Shown here piece after piece: positions 34,667-45,362 of a stretch of 64,000 nt of DNA. The number at the start of each line of letters is the position of its first letter. Within the stretch, counting starts at the first letter, position 1. The stretch is from Byssochlamys sp. IMV 00236. Lineage: Eukaryota; Ascomycota; Eurotiomycetes; Eurotiales; Thermoascaceae. Position numbers and translations under genes: made by a program. The DNA is taken from assembly GCA_001931875.2 (NCBI GenBank), contig MSJH02000539.1, positions 38,841-102,840 on the forward strand, given 5' to 3'. Below the pieces are notes generated by a model. The model did no database searches. It was given only the letters and a program-made list of their open reading frames with translations, and was not told the origin of the DNA.

Positions 34667-36444
34667 GATAGCGAGTATAGGGTCCCAATTGAGATATCGG
34701 CGTCTGCAAAAAGGTAGATACACGAGAAAATATGAGATTCTCCCCAATTAACCCCCCTGCTCTTCTCTCCTTCTTATTTGCGACTTTCTTTATACCTCTT
34801 TTCCGCATCTCGGATGTGCTTCCTTTTCGTTCTCCTGAGGCACGTAGCCATTACGTATTGCCACTTCTAGTTTCCGATCCTGAAGTACGCCACATAATGG
34901 ACTGTACTGTATATGTATCTCTCGATCTATCGTATTCGACACAGTATGATATCAGCTGTGTCAGACATGTGCGACCTTGTTTATGCTTGACTGCCAAGGT
35001 ATATATATATATATCCAGAGTGCCATCCATACTCCTTGTAATAATACATTGGATAATTACCGCCGCGCCACCCCACAGTGGAGATAACAATAATAATACG
35101 GGACTAATTACGCTAGGAATGTCAAGCGTTTAATGGGCTGCTCAGCATAATTAATAAAATTAATAATCATAATAATACTTGGTGGATATGTATTAGACTT
35201 TTTATACAGTAATTTTCGAATTAAGTCTTAGCAGGGGCATTACATTATCACTCCCAGACCTGTTCGAATCGAAGATAATAATTACTACTATCTAAATACT
35301 CCCCTCTAGTAAATAATAGATAGATCATAATAATTGTTGGCATCGCATAAATTACCCGACCTTAACAAAAAAGATTCCGTCCTTTCCGCATGCGGCACCG
35401 CAGATCCTCCCATTCCATACTTACATCCGCGGGTAAACTTCCCAACGCATCCGTGGAAGAAGGAAAAATCTGCTTTAACACGCGGGCAAAAAAATCTAGA
35501 GCGCTCCGGAGAACATGTGGATAATTCGACGTTATTAGCATTCTCTGCGCGTGGGCAGTGGTGTCTTTGAGGTGCAATAGGCCTAGGGAAAGAAGGATTT
35601 TCCGGATATGGGCTGGCTTATTATTATTGAGGATTGTATGTGTTAGTTCTGTAGTTGATGGGTTTCTAGTACTGTGTAAGTAGATAGTGATAGATGAGTA
35701 TGCACTAGTAGTGTTAAAGTGATATGCCTGATCATGGTGGTGGTTTTTATGCTGCGGGGATATATTTCATAGATCTTTCTCTATAGCGATAATTAAGTTA
35801 TTTAACACGACGATCATCTAGTGATGAACAATAAATCGCAGATCATGGCCAACCTCATTGTTGTTTCATCATCTCTCTCGTCCCACGGTATCAAAGCTTG
35901 CGGACCAAGATGTGGCCCCGACAGAACCAGAACCAGTTGTCGTCGCAGGGGCATCATGACGTTGGAACCAGGGTATCCCCGCGAGATTACTGTACCTAGA
36001 AAGCTCTTTCCATGGTCCGTAAGGATGGGAACCTCCTTGTCTGTTCCAACCATAAGAGCGAAGATATTGTTAAGCCTGGATATATTAAACGTCGATGCGA
36101 CACAAGGATGATCCTGCAGAGGCCACCAGAAGAGGGTTGGTTCTAAAAATGCGTTCCGTTTCCAAGTATATAAACCACCGTTGCTCCGTACAAAAAGCAC
36201 CCTATTAAACCATAGGCCCCGACTCGTAGCAATACAATCCGTCCGTTGCATACCCGACCAGAGAAGGGAAACAACAATAATACCCGCCGAACCCCGATCC
36301 CGAAATGAACCCGAATCCAAAAGAAACCCCGACGCACTGCAAATGAAAAGGATATCTCATGTTGACTCCACCGGGCTCTGCTTTTGTGGTTTTCCACATT
36401 TCCATTGTCATTTCACATCCCCATCCCCAGCTAACATCTCCAGC
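34667..36444. other. Long AT-rich intergenic region
   Basis: 1.78 kb between the GMC gene promoter and the 3' end of velB. The part at 35000-35800 is AT-rich with many TAATAA-type strings and no long reading frame. A 168-codon minus-strand frame at 35814-36320 has no convincing family match. Confidence 0.5.
35000..35014. repeat. (AT)n microsatellite
   Basis: Short run of alternating A and T about 340 bp upstream of the GMC oxidoreductase start codon, in AT-rich intergenic DNA. Confidence 0.8.
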
Positions 36445-37755
36445 CTAATCGTAATCGTCCCCATCGTCGTCGCCATCGCCTCCCCGTCCTCGTGACCCCT
36501 TCACTCCGTCTTTCCGGATAGGGATCTTGATGCCTTGCAGGGCGAAGCACTTGCTCAGAGGCGTGCTCTCAATGACTCCAGGAAATTTCTTGGCGGAGAA
36601 AACTTGGAAGGGTTCAGAGAAGACAGACGCGAGAACTGGGGCAGAGCCGTGGTTCAGCACAGGCGTGCCGTTTGAATCTGCTGATTGCGTTCCGACATTG
36701 GCAAAGTTCATTTTCAGTCTATTTTTTTTTCCCTTTCCGTAAGTAACAAGTTCTAGTCAAAGGGGACTGCAAATGTAGCTGTAAGGCAGACGTACCGGAA
36801 AGTGCCTTCTGTTCGCACACTGAGATCCTGCAAAATGAACCAGACACCAATCTTGTTGTCCGGGTCAGTCAAACGGAAGGCGCTGGCGCTGAGACTGCCG
36901 ATGAGGTTTCGCGTGAACATGCCACCAGGCCCAGCGGACATTGGCTGCTGTGCAGTGGCAGGGGACAGGCCTGCGGGTGGCATATGGCCGCCAGGGTAAT
37001 ATTGAGGGTAGTAGGCCGCCTGAGGGTTGGCTCCGTAAGGATTCTGATATGTCAACTGTCCGTTCTGCGGGTAGTAGCTGTTCATAGGCGGATAGCCCAT
37101 CGGCTGGCTGTATGGATTTTGCGGGTACGGAGGATAGGTGGGTGACATATTCTGTGGCGGAGGAGGATACGAAGAGGAGGTCGCTGTCGAGATCGAGGGT
37201 GATGTCGCAGAGTGTCGGACGAGGTTCACTTCTCGTGTGCCTTCTGCATTCCACAAGTCGACCGTGAGGACGTAGAAGGATGTATCGATCTCACTGCGAG
37301 AACAAGGCCTGTTAGTTTCCCATTTCCCATTCCCACTGGAGACAACCACCGGCGTCATGTCCCGGAATGTTCCTTACTTGATATCAATCTCCTTCTCTGT
37401 CTGCGCATCTCGAACGATCAGACGGATACATGGCGGGGGTGTGATCGGTCTTCGATCCTACAGCATCTCCGTTAGTCAAGCTCCCGACGCCATTCCAACT
37501 ACCCCTGTCTGCTTCGAAACGGACCTTGTCGCCAAAACCGCACATGCGCGCCCGGATGGGCTGTTGCACCACCTGTAGAGACCAGATACGGCCATCATGT
37601 ATCGTCGAGACCGGAGCGAGATGGTCGGACGATCGCAACGGACCCCCGGACCCCGGCGTAGGATACGCTGAGGACGGCGGAGGGATGCGATCCATAGAGA
37701 GCTGTGGTGGTGGAGTAAGAACCGGATGGGACCTGTCTTGCTCGACAGCGTACAT
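36445..37755 (-). CDS. velB: VelB, velvet complex subunit B
   Basis: Velvet-domain protein that partners VeA, LaeA or VosA in the nucleus and links light and development to secondary metabolism. Four exons: 37755-37525, 37457-37378, 37293-36796 and 36718-36445 (1083 nt, 360 aa). It starts M-Y-A-V-E, the family start, although an in-frame ATG lies 13 codons upstream. The velvet domain begins with [21 protein letters not shown] and continues with [12 protein letters not shown]. It is interrupted by a long Pro/Tyr/Gln-rich loop (about residues 140-220), as is characteristic of VelB. It resumes with F-T-R-N-L-I-G-S and closes with [15 protein letters not shown]. The acidic G-D-G-D-D-D-G-D-D tail is at the C-terminus. 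Intron 1 uses a GTCCGT donor. Confidence 0.96.
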
Positions 37756-39569
37756 GGTTTGCAGGAGTAAGGAACCAGGGACGGAGGGGCACACGGGCAG
37801 ACTGCTTTATATGCCCTCTCGCGGTGAAGTCGTGCGCGCTGGCAGGCCGATCGATGACATGCGATGAAGCGACTTTCGAGACGTCACGGTTGGACCATCA
37901 AGACGAAATCCAGGTGAAGCTCGAGAGTCGTCCGTTTCAGTTCTGACTTGGAGCCGCAGAGCTTGCTGGTTAGAGCTTGTGGTAAGTAGCTTGAGAGCTT
38001 AAGAGCTGGAGATCTCTGGGTTGCAGCGGGAGACTTTCTTTCGCGGAGCTCGAACGGGACATCGGACGCCAAAGTTCTGCGCACCGCGGAGCGTCGCCTG
38101 TCAGGCGCCGAGTTTCCCACGGCGCACAAGTTTTTCTGGCGGGCGCCACTACGATTTCTTTTCTGCTTTCCCTTCTGGTTATTAATTGTTCTGACGCCGC
38201 AATAGGAAATGGTCGAACGGCCGGTCCAGCATCCAATCCTCGTCCGTCTGAACCGTGGGATGGACGAATCCGTACCGGACGTGCTGATCGTTGACCGCAT
38301 TCTGCTGTCGTCGTCCAAGTCTCCCACAGGCGACACTAATCTCCATCTCTCTAATCTAGAGCCGTCTTAGCTGCTGTCACTCGCCACTAGGATGCGCTCG
38401 TTGTCTCTTGCTAACGCCTGTTTGGGCAACGCTCACATATCTCACCCCCAAACCGGAGCTTACTTACCTCCAGGAAAGCTGTCGATCGTGGAGGTTCGTT
38501 ATCGAGCTGGGCACCAGTACAGAACAGTTCCAGGGACCCTGCAGGGAACCGATTAAGAAGGATCACTGCGCCTTATCTATGAGCCTCTTTGTTCCTTAGC
38601 CAGGATGGTCCAGTCCGGGGATGCATCGGAGAATAACAGGACCAAGATACCGGAACAATGCTCTGTTTAGCTGGCAGCTAACTCAGCGTCGTCTTGTGTT
38701 TCGCCGCCATCACTGAACAGACCGAACACACCCTACTTCCATTTCTTTGGTCATGCAATTGCTTACACATGTTTCTTGCGTTCCTGGACCATCCATAACT
38801 AACACAACTGAAGGAACACGATGGAAATGAGATCAAATCAAACAATATGAGACCCTCACCCTGTGGACCGCTTATCGACCAATCAGCAGGGAAACTACTC
38901 GTCAACTATATGGTACTTCTCAAAGGTATACAGCAGTAGCAAGGTAGGGTAGAGAGGGAGAGAGGGAGAGAGAGAACCACCAGTGGTAGACAATACTTCA
39001 ATTCTCCCTACGGGTTTGTGCCATTGAATAAAAAGCCACAACTGTCAGATCATTACTAACAACTGAGAACATGCCGCTTTACATTGCAGTAACCTAAGTA
39101 CTAATACAGTCCATATGCGCAAATGCCTTCCGCGTATCGACGACGATTAAATTACCGAATTAATATATCAATTTATTAAACTCGAGGGGAACCGCGTATA
39201 TCGCTATCGAAGTCTTCACATGGGATGGACAGAAGTCGATTGCTGAGCAACTGCAAGGCTTTAGTCAGTCCGCATGCAAAATGGCGGAAGAGTATCATCA
39301 CAGTTGCCGCCTTGTTCTAAGTACACCTCGGCCCGATCTTAGCTGCAGACGCATCACATGGAGAAATGATAAATGATTTCACCGTGGCTGTACCCAAACA
39401 ATTCTGCGCCCACATACTTAATTGGCAGCGTGTTTCAACTCCAAGACCCGTCGAATTGGATACAACGTCAAGCTGTGCTGGAGACTTGAACATCATCCTG
39501 TAAAGCTTGTTCCAATTGCAGCGTTCTCATCCAGGGATAGACCACCACCAGCGATAGCACGGTTGCGCC
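37756..39569. promoter_or_regulatory. Long velB upstream region
   Basis: 1.8 kb without a gene between the velB start and the next plus-strand gene. It contains pyrimidine- and purine-rich tracts and a GA microsatellite (38949-38976). The length fits a long regulated promoter or leader, as is common for developmental regulators. I could not name specific sites. Confidence 0.45.
38949..38976. repeat. GA-rich microsatellite
   Basis: Purine tract built from GAGAGG and GAGA units, about 28 bp, in the intergenic region upstream of velB. Confidence 0.75.
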
Positions 39570-40848
39570 ATGAGACTCGTAAAATACATCCTGCCAGCCC
39601 TGAGCGCGTTTGCCGTCTACGCGATATGGATTTTCTCACGCGACAATGGCCTCTTTGAGCTCGTTGACCAGTCGATACTCGCCAAGACACTGCCGGGCAC
39701 GAAGGAGCCTTTAAGAACGATCTATGCGGGTATAGAAGCTGTCGACAATACCTTGACTCTCCTGGGGGCATTCTTTTGGACTGTTTTCGATGGCAGCAAC
39801 CCGTCCTTGACTCTCCAGGCAATCAACTTTTCAGGCTCTCTGGGCGCTGCCTGGGTCCTGGTTGTTCTGGAGTCATGGAGAAACGCTAACAGCTGGTCAA
39901 TAATATCTCTGTAAGCCTCCCATTATGCCTCTGTGGATCAACATGGCCCTGTCTAACGGGAGAGGAAAATACAGTTCGTCAATTGATGGCGTTCTTGCTC
40001 AACTGGCCACATACGCCTTCGCAACGCCATTGTATTTTTCTTTTCAACTATGGCTGTCTCCAATTGTCGGAGCACCTTCTGCTCGCGCGATCGCCGTTCC
40101 GCCAGTGATTCTTAATGCAATCCCGCTCGTTTTCCTCATTGCGTACCAAGTGCCTTCCTTATTGATGGTCCTTCCAACCCCGCAATTCCTTTCCTATGAC
40201 CAGAAGCAACTCGTCGTTGCGATCTGGCAGCCATGGCCTATCTACGTTGCCGTTCTGCTCACCACCATCTATGTGGTGCTGTCGCCCTTCGCATCCAAGG
40301 AGAAGGCCAACTCTCCCATAGTGCTGCGACGAGCCTTCCGCAGAGTGTACTTCTTTGCATTTGCCAGTGCATCCGTCACCTACGTCGCTAGTGTGGTGCT
40401 TTCTCTAGCTGCTAGCCTTGTCCCTGTCCTCTTTAGCGAAAAGTACGCGGCTGCGTTGCACCACAATGCAGTCTTTGGACTGACATTCCCTTGGAAATCT
40501 TCCACGCTTCGCGTTCAGTCTGTTACTGAAGGTGTACACATCTTCTTGCAGTGGGACTGGCTGATTGGCTCCGTAGGAGTTCTGCTGTGGGCGATCAGCA
40601 TGTATGTTTCGGCGCACAAGAAGATACTGGGGAAGGTCGGGTGGGCTTCCTTGGTAGTGAAATTGGTTAATCTTGCACTGCTGGCTGGCCCGGTGGCCGC
40701 TGCGGTCGAGCTCATTTGGGAACGCGATGAGCTTCTCCTGGAAGTGGCCATCAAAGAGGATGTGGTTAAGGAAGCTATGCAGAAGGCATTGAGATCTGAA
40801 TCTCCTGCTATCCCCGAGAAGGCAAAAACCCACAAGGAAAAGAGCTGA
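39570..40848 (+). CDS. Multi-pass membrane protein of a fungal family often seen in metabolite clusters
   Basis: Two exons, 39570-39910 and 39975-40848, joined by a 64-nt intron (1215 nt, 404 aa). About eight to nine hydrophobic segments are spread over the whole protein, beginning with a signal-anchor-like N-terminus. The early part (L-P-G-T-K-E-P-L-R-T-I-Y-A-G-I, then D-N-T-L-T-L-L and F-D-G-S-N-P-S-L-T-L-Q-A) resembles a conserved family of fungal integral membrane proteins, some encoded in terpenoid gene clusters. No catalytic motif is known to me. The C-terminal tail is charged (P-E-K-A-K-T-H-K-E-K-S). A transporter or scaffold role is speculation. Confidence 0.75.
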
Positions 40849-41313
40849 AGGGAGAGACTGAATGACTACATCTGCTGTTCTGGAGTGTTGGATAAGCCGA
40901 CATTATTATTGCCATCAAAATTCGATGTTGCCAGCAGCACTGAAAATGATCTTCCTCAATCTCGACGAGGATCTAGACATATAAAATCACTAATCATTGC
41001 AGGTCCACAGAGAATCCATTAGCAGAAAGCCTCATTCGGTGACCAGCAAATCTCGCCACCATGATGTTTTTATTGGTTATCGATCCGATTAGATCGCGGG
41101 TTTTTCTTTTGCCGTCCACATCCGCCTCTACCTTGTGGCTTAGCCTGCTACTTTTTGTTATGCGGGACCAATCAGGATCTCCTAGTGACATGGCTATGTT
41201 ACGTGCGAGCTATTGATCTCTCTTTGTATATATATCAAAAATATAGCTTCCTCAAACATTTCAATTTCTGTATATCTGGAGATCGGATTTCAAGAGGTGT
41301 GCGGTCTTTACTG
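40849..41313. other. Intergenic promoter region
   Basis: 465 bp upstream of the ArsH-like gene, including a TATATATAT box near 41228, which supports the chosen start about 85 bp further on. Confidence 0.5.
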
Positions 41314-42315
41314 ATGTATTCTGGTCTCAGAGCATCCCTGAGACTCAACACCCGTCCGGCTTTACCAAGACCACGCCACAGATATTCTCTTACAACCATG
41401 GGATATACCGCTGGAAGCGAGAAAACATATCGATCTCTCGCAATATCAGAAAAGGACGATGACCGCGATATCCGTCAGAAATATCGTCCGTTCATCCTCG
41501 AAGGGGACAGCAGAACGGAAGATTGTTGGGTTAACGACCTAGAATTAACCACCGTGCTGGACATGGCGGAGAAAGATCTGCGGAATACGAATCAGAGACT
41601 GAAAGTCCTCGTGTTATATGGAAGTCTTCGCAAGAGATCATATTCGCGTCTTGTTGCGTATGAAGCTTCGCGCATACTATTCCGACTAGGTTGTGACGTG
41701 CGCGTTTTCGATCCGGAAGGGTTGCCAGTGAAGAATGATAGAGAGCACAATCATCCTAAGGTGCAAGAGCTCAGGGAGTTGAGTGTATGGAGTGATGGAC
41801 ATGTTTGGGTTTCTCCTGAACAGCATGGGAACTTGGTTAGTGATTCTTTTTCTCCGTGTCCAACTACGAATCTCACCACGCTTACACTCTATATTTATAC
41901 AAAGACTGCGGTATTCAAGAACCAAATCGACTGGATTCCACTAAGTACCGGCAGTGTTCGCCCAACGCAGGGCAGGACCCTTGCAATCGCGCAAGTGTGC
42001 GGCGGATCGCAATCATTCAATGCGGTCAACTCATTACGCATCCTCGGGAGATGGATGAGGATGTTTACCATCCCGAACCAGTCTTCAATTCCGAAGGCAT
42101 ACACACATTTCCCCGATGAAGGACAACCTGGTGATCAACGGCTTATGCCTAGTGGAAACAGGGATCGACTGGTGGATTGCATGGAGGAATTTGTCAAATA
42201 TACGATTCTGATGAGGCCGCATCTAGATCTTTTTGCGGATCGATATAGTGAACGAGAGGAGAGGAGGATTAAAGAGAAGAAGGCGGCGAACGGGGCTACT
42301 TCATCAACTAACTAG
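41314..42315 (+). CDS. arsH: ArsH-type NADPH-dependent FMN reductase
   Basis: Flavodoxin-fold NADPH:FMN oxidoreductase of the ArsH family, linked in bacteria to arsenic and oxidative resistance. Two exons, 41314-41835 and 41905-42315 (933 nt, 310 aa). The 69-nt intron has no stop and is a multiple of three, so an unspliced frame also exists. It is removed here because the family has H-G-x-M/L directly followed by a short helix and Q-I-D-W-I-P-L. Key matches are [45 protein letters not shown] and [10 protein letters not shown]. The first ATG gives a 28-residue Arg-rich, acid-free leader that looks mitochondrial. The ATG at 41398 would give the 282-aa core form. No arsenic genes are next to it. 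Confidence 0.88.
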   Translation: MYSGLRASLRLNTRPALPRPRHRYSLTTMGYTAGSEKTYRSLAISEKDDDRDIRQKYRPFILEGDSRTEDCWVNDLELTTVLDMAEKDLRNTNQRLKVLVLYGSLRKRSYSRLVAYEASRILFRLGCDVRVFDPEGLPVKNDREHNHPKVQELRELSVWSDGHVWVSPEQHGNLVSDSFSPCPTTNLTTLTLYIYTKTAVFKNQIDWIPLSTGSVRPTQGRTLAIAQVCGGSQSFNAVNSLRILGRWMRMFTIPNQSSIPKAYTHFPDEGQPGDQRLMPSGNRDRLVDCMEEFVKYTILMRPHLDLFADRYSEREERRIKEKKAANGATSSTN

Positions 42316-42486
42316 AAAACATACAACTACTGGATGACGATCGCTTTTGTAAAGCGATAACCAAGATTTCCCGCAAGATGCCGCATTATTCTGCCAATTC
42401 TTTATAATACGATATATAGCCTGTAGAATACTTCATACAACCTTCGATGTGATGCACCAGAGAAGAGTAACTGAAAAAAAAAAAGA

Positions 42487-43480
42487 TCAAACCTTCAAGT
42501 TCCGACCATTGATAGGAGCAAATAGTTCCTCGATTGGGATCTTCCTCGAGATCATTGCCTGTTCATAAAGATACGACACAGCTGCCTCTAAAGTCTTCCT
42601 GTTTTTCTCAAGGCCATAAGGCCAAGGACCTCCTCCAAACAACTGTTCTATCTCCTCCAGATCCGACTGCAAGAAAGGTAGCATGTATTTATTCGTGCCG
42701 CCGAACTTCATGCGATGCAAGGCAAGGTTTTTCGAGTCGTCCAATGCATTGAACATGCTAGTCGCGACGAATGGCCATCTATCAACGACTTCCTTCTTGA
42801 TCACGACAACATGCATGATGGGGAAGATCCCAGTTTGTTGAAAATAACTCTTCATGGTTTCCCTAGTATCGGGAAGCAGACGTCGGATGTTTGGGGCTTT
42901 CCCGAAGCATGGAGGCGTCTCAGCGCCAATGGTAGCGGCGACATCACCATCCTGAAGGCATTGACTGAGAGACTTCCCACTTTTGTTTTTTATCCTATTC
43001 ACAGGACGAAGTAAAGGCTTTGGCGTGACCTTTCCGTGAGGTCCTGGCTTGTCGAATGCACCCTCTACCCATGTGATGGTGGACAAGTCAACACCAGCAT
43101 CAGCTAGCGCGGCTCTAATCCACACAGCAGCAGTCATAGTATAGAGTTGAACCCCGATGTGTTTTCCATTCAGATCAGTTGGTTTCTGGACCAGATCGGT
43201 GTTGATGGTAATGTAGCCGTGTTCGAAATGCTCTTGAAGGGAAGACAGGAATGGCGATCAGATCTCGCTCTCCATCGGCATACCGACAGATATATTCCGA
43301 TAAAGACATTTCCGAGACATCAAACTCCTTCCCGCCGATCATGCGATCGAATATATCTCGGGGATGGTCGATTGAGATGTAGTTCAGATCAATCCCAGCT
43401 GGTTGTATTTCTCCTTTCGCGAGGGCGTCTGTCCGGTCGTACGACCCGCAGGCGAATGTCAAAGGTAGCTTCGTTGTCAT
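42487..43480 (-). pseudogene. 4,5-dihydroxyphthalate-decarboxylase-like gene with one frameshift
   Basis: Similar to the 4,5-dihydroxyphthalate decarboxylase group, which has a periplasmic-binding-protein fold (NMT1/THI5-like). The 5' frame (43480 down to about 43228) reads L-T-F-A-C-G-S-Y-D-R-T, then D-V-S-E-M-S-L-S-E-Y and I-P-V-F-P-S-R-A-F. At 43219-43229 the homology jumps by one nucleotide into another frame that continues as H-G-Y-I-T-I-N and then M-T-A-A-V-W-I-R-A-A-L to the stop at 42487. The two halves meet with no room for an intron, and removing one base would give 330 codons, the usual family length. So this is either a pseudogene caused by a 1-nt insertion or an assembly error. 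Divergent from the dienelactone hydrolase. Confidence 0.7.
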
Positions 43481-43964
43481 TCTGAATCACTTCCTAGTTA
43501 ATGATATTCTGGATGATCGAGCAGTAATGACATCGAAGTAATGTTAGATCGATTCTTTTATAGCCCAGGTTTCTTACGTCTCATCTGTATTTTGCACCTC
43601 AGGTATGACCATCAGATGGAATTAGCCTCCTGATATCCACTATGAACCGTCGCCACTGAAAATCATTTAAATCCCTGTAAATAGTCAAAAATGAGAGTTC
43701 AACATAATAACATACACATGATATAACTATCCAGTTCCGGCGATGTCGGCCGATGTTACTCTTGATAGATTTTATCTCCGTCCGCGGGGTAGCATCGGAC
43801 CTCCGAAGTTTACATCGCAGAGAACAAAGAATTGTGCAATAATCACATATCATTGACGATATAAACAACTAATCCAGAATTTTACAATCTATTTAGCTCC
43901 CACTGCTTCCATCTAAGTTACAACTTCCTCGGTCTTTTTCTGCCTATTCTAAACCATCGCAACC
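43481..43964. promoter_or_regulatory. Divergent promoter region, decarboxylase-like and dienelactone hydrolase genes
   Basis: 484 bp between the two start codons, so it carries both promoters and could co-regulate the pair. No specific site identified. Confidence 0.5.
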
Positions 43965-44982
43965 ATGACCTCTCTTCCTCCGGGACTCTGTTGCTATCAA
44001 GGTGTCAAGCATGAAGGCACCGCAAAGGGAACGCTGAGTAAACTCGTCGACATTGAAATCTATACCATCAGCCCCGAAAACAAGGACACAGACAAGGGCA
44101 TTTTGATGTATATACCCGCGCTCATAGCAACTCGGATATACCTAGAGACACTGATGCTGAACATGCTATAGTTTGACCGACGTGATTGGACACAGATTCA
44201 TCAATGCTCAACTTATTGCTGATGCATTTGCTGAAAACGGCTATTGTACGTATCCTGCACAATATCCCCAAGCTGAGAAGCGAGAGCTGACTATCACCAC
44301 TAGTCGTGATGGTCCCTGACCTATTTTACAATGATCCCATCCCGCTGAATCGTCCAGGGGACTTTGACATGCAGGGATGGCGCAACGGGAAATACCATCC
44401 TAAGGGGATTGCCCATACGCCAGAGACCGTCGATCCGATTGTTGATACTTGCGTGACTGCGCTACGGTCCAAATACGGAATCAAGGTATGTGCATTAAAG
44501 GAATCTTGCGGTAAGATGCATAGCTAACCACTCATTATGTTAATAAGAAAATCGGCGCAGTTGGCTACTGCTTTGGTGGTAAATACGTCGCGCGACATCT
44601 CAAGCCCGGCAAGGTGGATGCGGGCTATACCGCACATCCGAGTTATCTCGAGGCAGAAGAGCTGCGCAATATCAAGGGACCATTGTCAATCGCAGCTGCA
44701 GAAACAGATGCGATATTCCCCCCGGAGAAACGTCATGAGAGTGAACAAATCTTGAAAGAGACCGGGCTGCCTTATCATCTCAGTCTGTATAGCGGCGTTG
44801 CGCATGGGTAAGTACTTGGTACACGTCCTGTTTGTTGGGTTTCCGTATATCTGGTTTACCATGTGCTGATTGCTTCTAGCTTCGCGGTCCGTGGAGATCT
44901 AAGTAACCGTGTCGTTCGTTATGCCAAAGAGGCTGCTTTCATCCAGGCTCTTCTGTGGTTTGCCGAGCACCTGCGAGACTAA
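43965..44982 (+). CDS. Dienelactone hydrolase family protein
   Basis: Alpha/beta hydrolase of the dienelactone hydrolase family, which opens lactone intermediates in aromatic-ring degradation. Five exons: 43965-44107, 44172-44245, 44304-44485, 44548-44807 and 44880-44982 (762 nt, 253 aa). The Cys nucleophile is in G-Y-C-F-G-G, the acid is the Asp in A-E-T-D-A-I-F-P, and the His is in G-V-A-H-G-F, which is split by intron 4. The early motifs G-I-L-I-L-T-D-V-I-G-H and V-M-V-P-D-L-F also match. Length is normal. Divergent from a dihydroxyphthalate-decarboxylase-like gene, which suggests, but does not prove, a role in breaking down phthalate- or catechol-type compounds. Confidence 0.92.
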
Positions 44983-45362
44983 GATGTTTTCTTCCTTTAT
45001 ATTTTTTAAATGGGTCAATGCCATAGGATAAATTCAAAAGTGGCGGGATTATTCCTACTAAAGAGTGTATCAACGACGGTAACCGTCTTAGTAGCGCTGC
45101 CCCCTTACAGTATCAGCCCACGTAGGATCAGCTAACATCCAAAGTCGAGTGAGTTACGTGAGTTACATAGAGCTCACATCCTAGTCTGGTCTACAGGTTG
45201 AACACAGATCGTGTGCTTACTTTCTATTCCAAACGGGCAACAACGGAAGAGTGGATGTATGCTTTTATGCTCAACTTAATGAACTGGGTTGAAGCTTCTA
45301 ACTGACTCAATACTAACATTGTGATCAAACTCAAACATATTTCCTGCATGTAAAGTTGTGGA
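44983..45362. other. Convergent 3' intergenic region
   Basis: 380 bp between the stop codons of the dienelactone hydrolase and the large helicase gene. Nothing else seen. Confidence 0.5.

Noticed and set aside
35814..36320. 168-codon minus-strand frame with L-Q-D-H-P, suggesting a GMC oxidase relic
   Set aside because: Only five residues resemble the GMC motif; nothing before or after aligns, so the match is too short.
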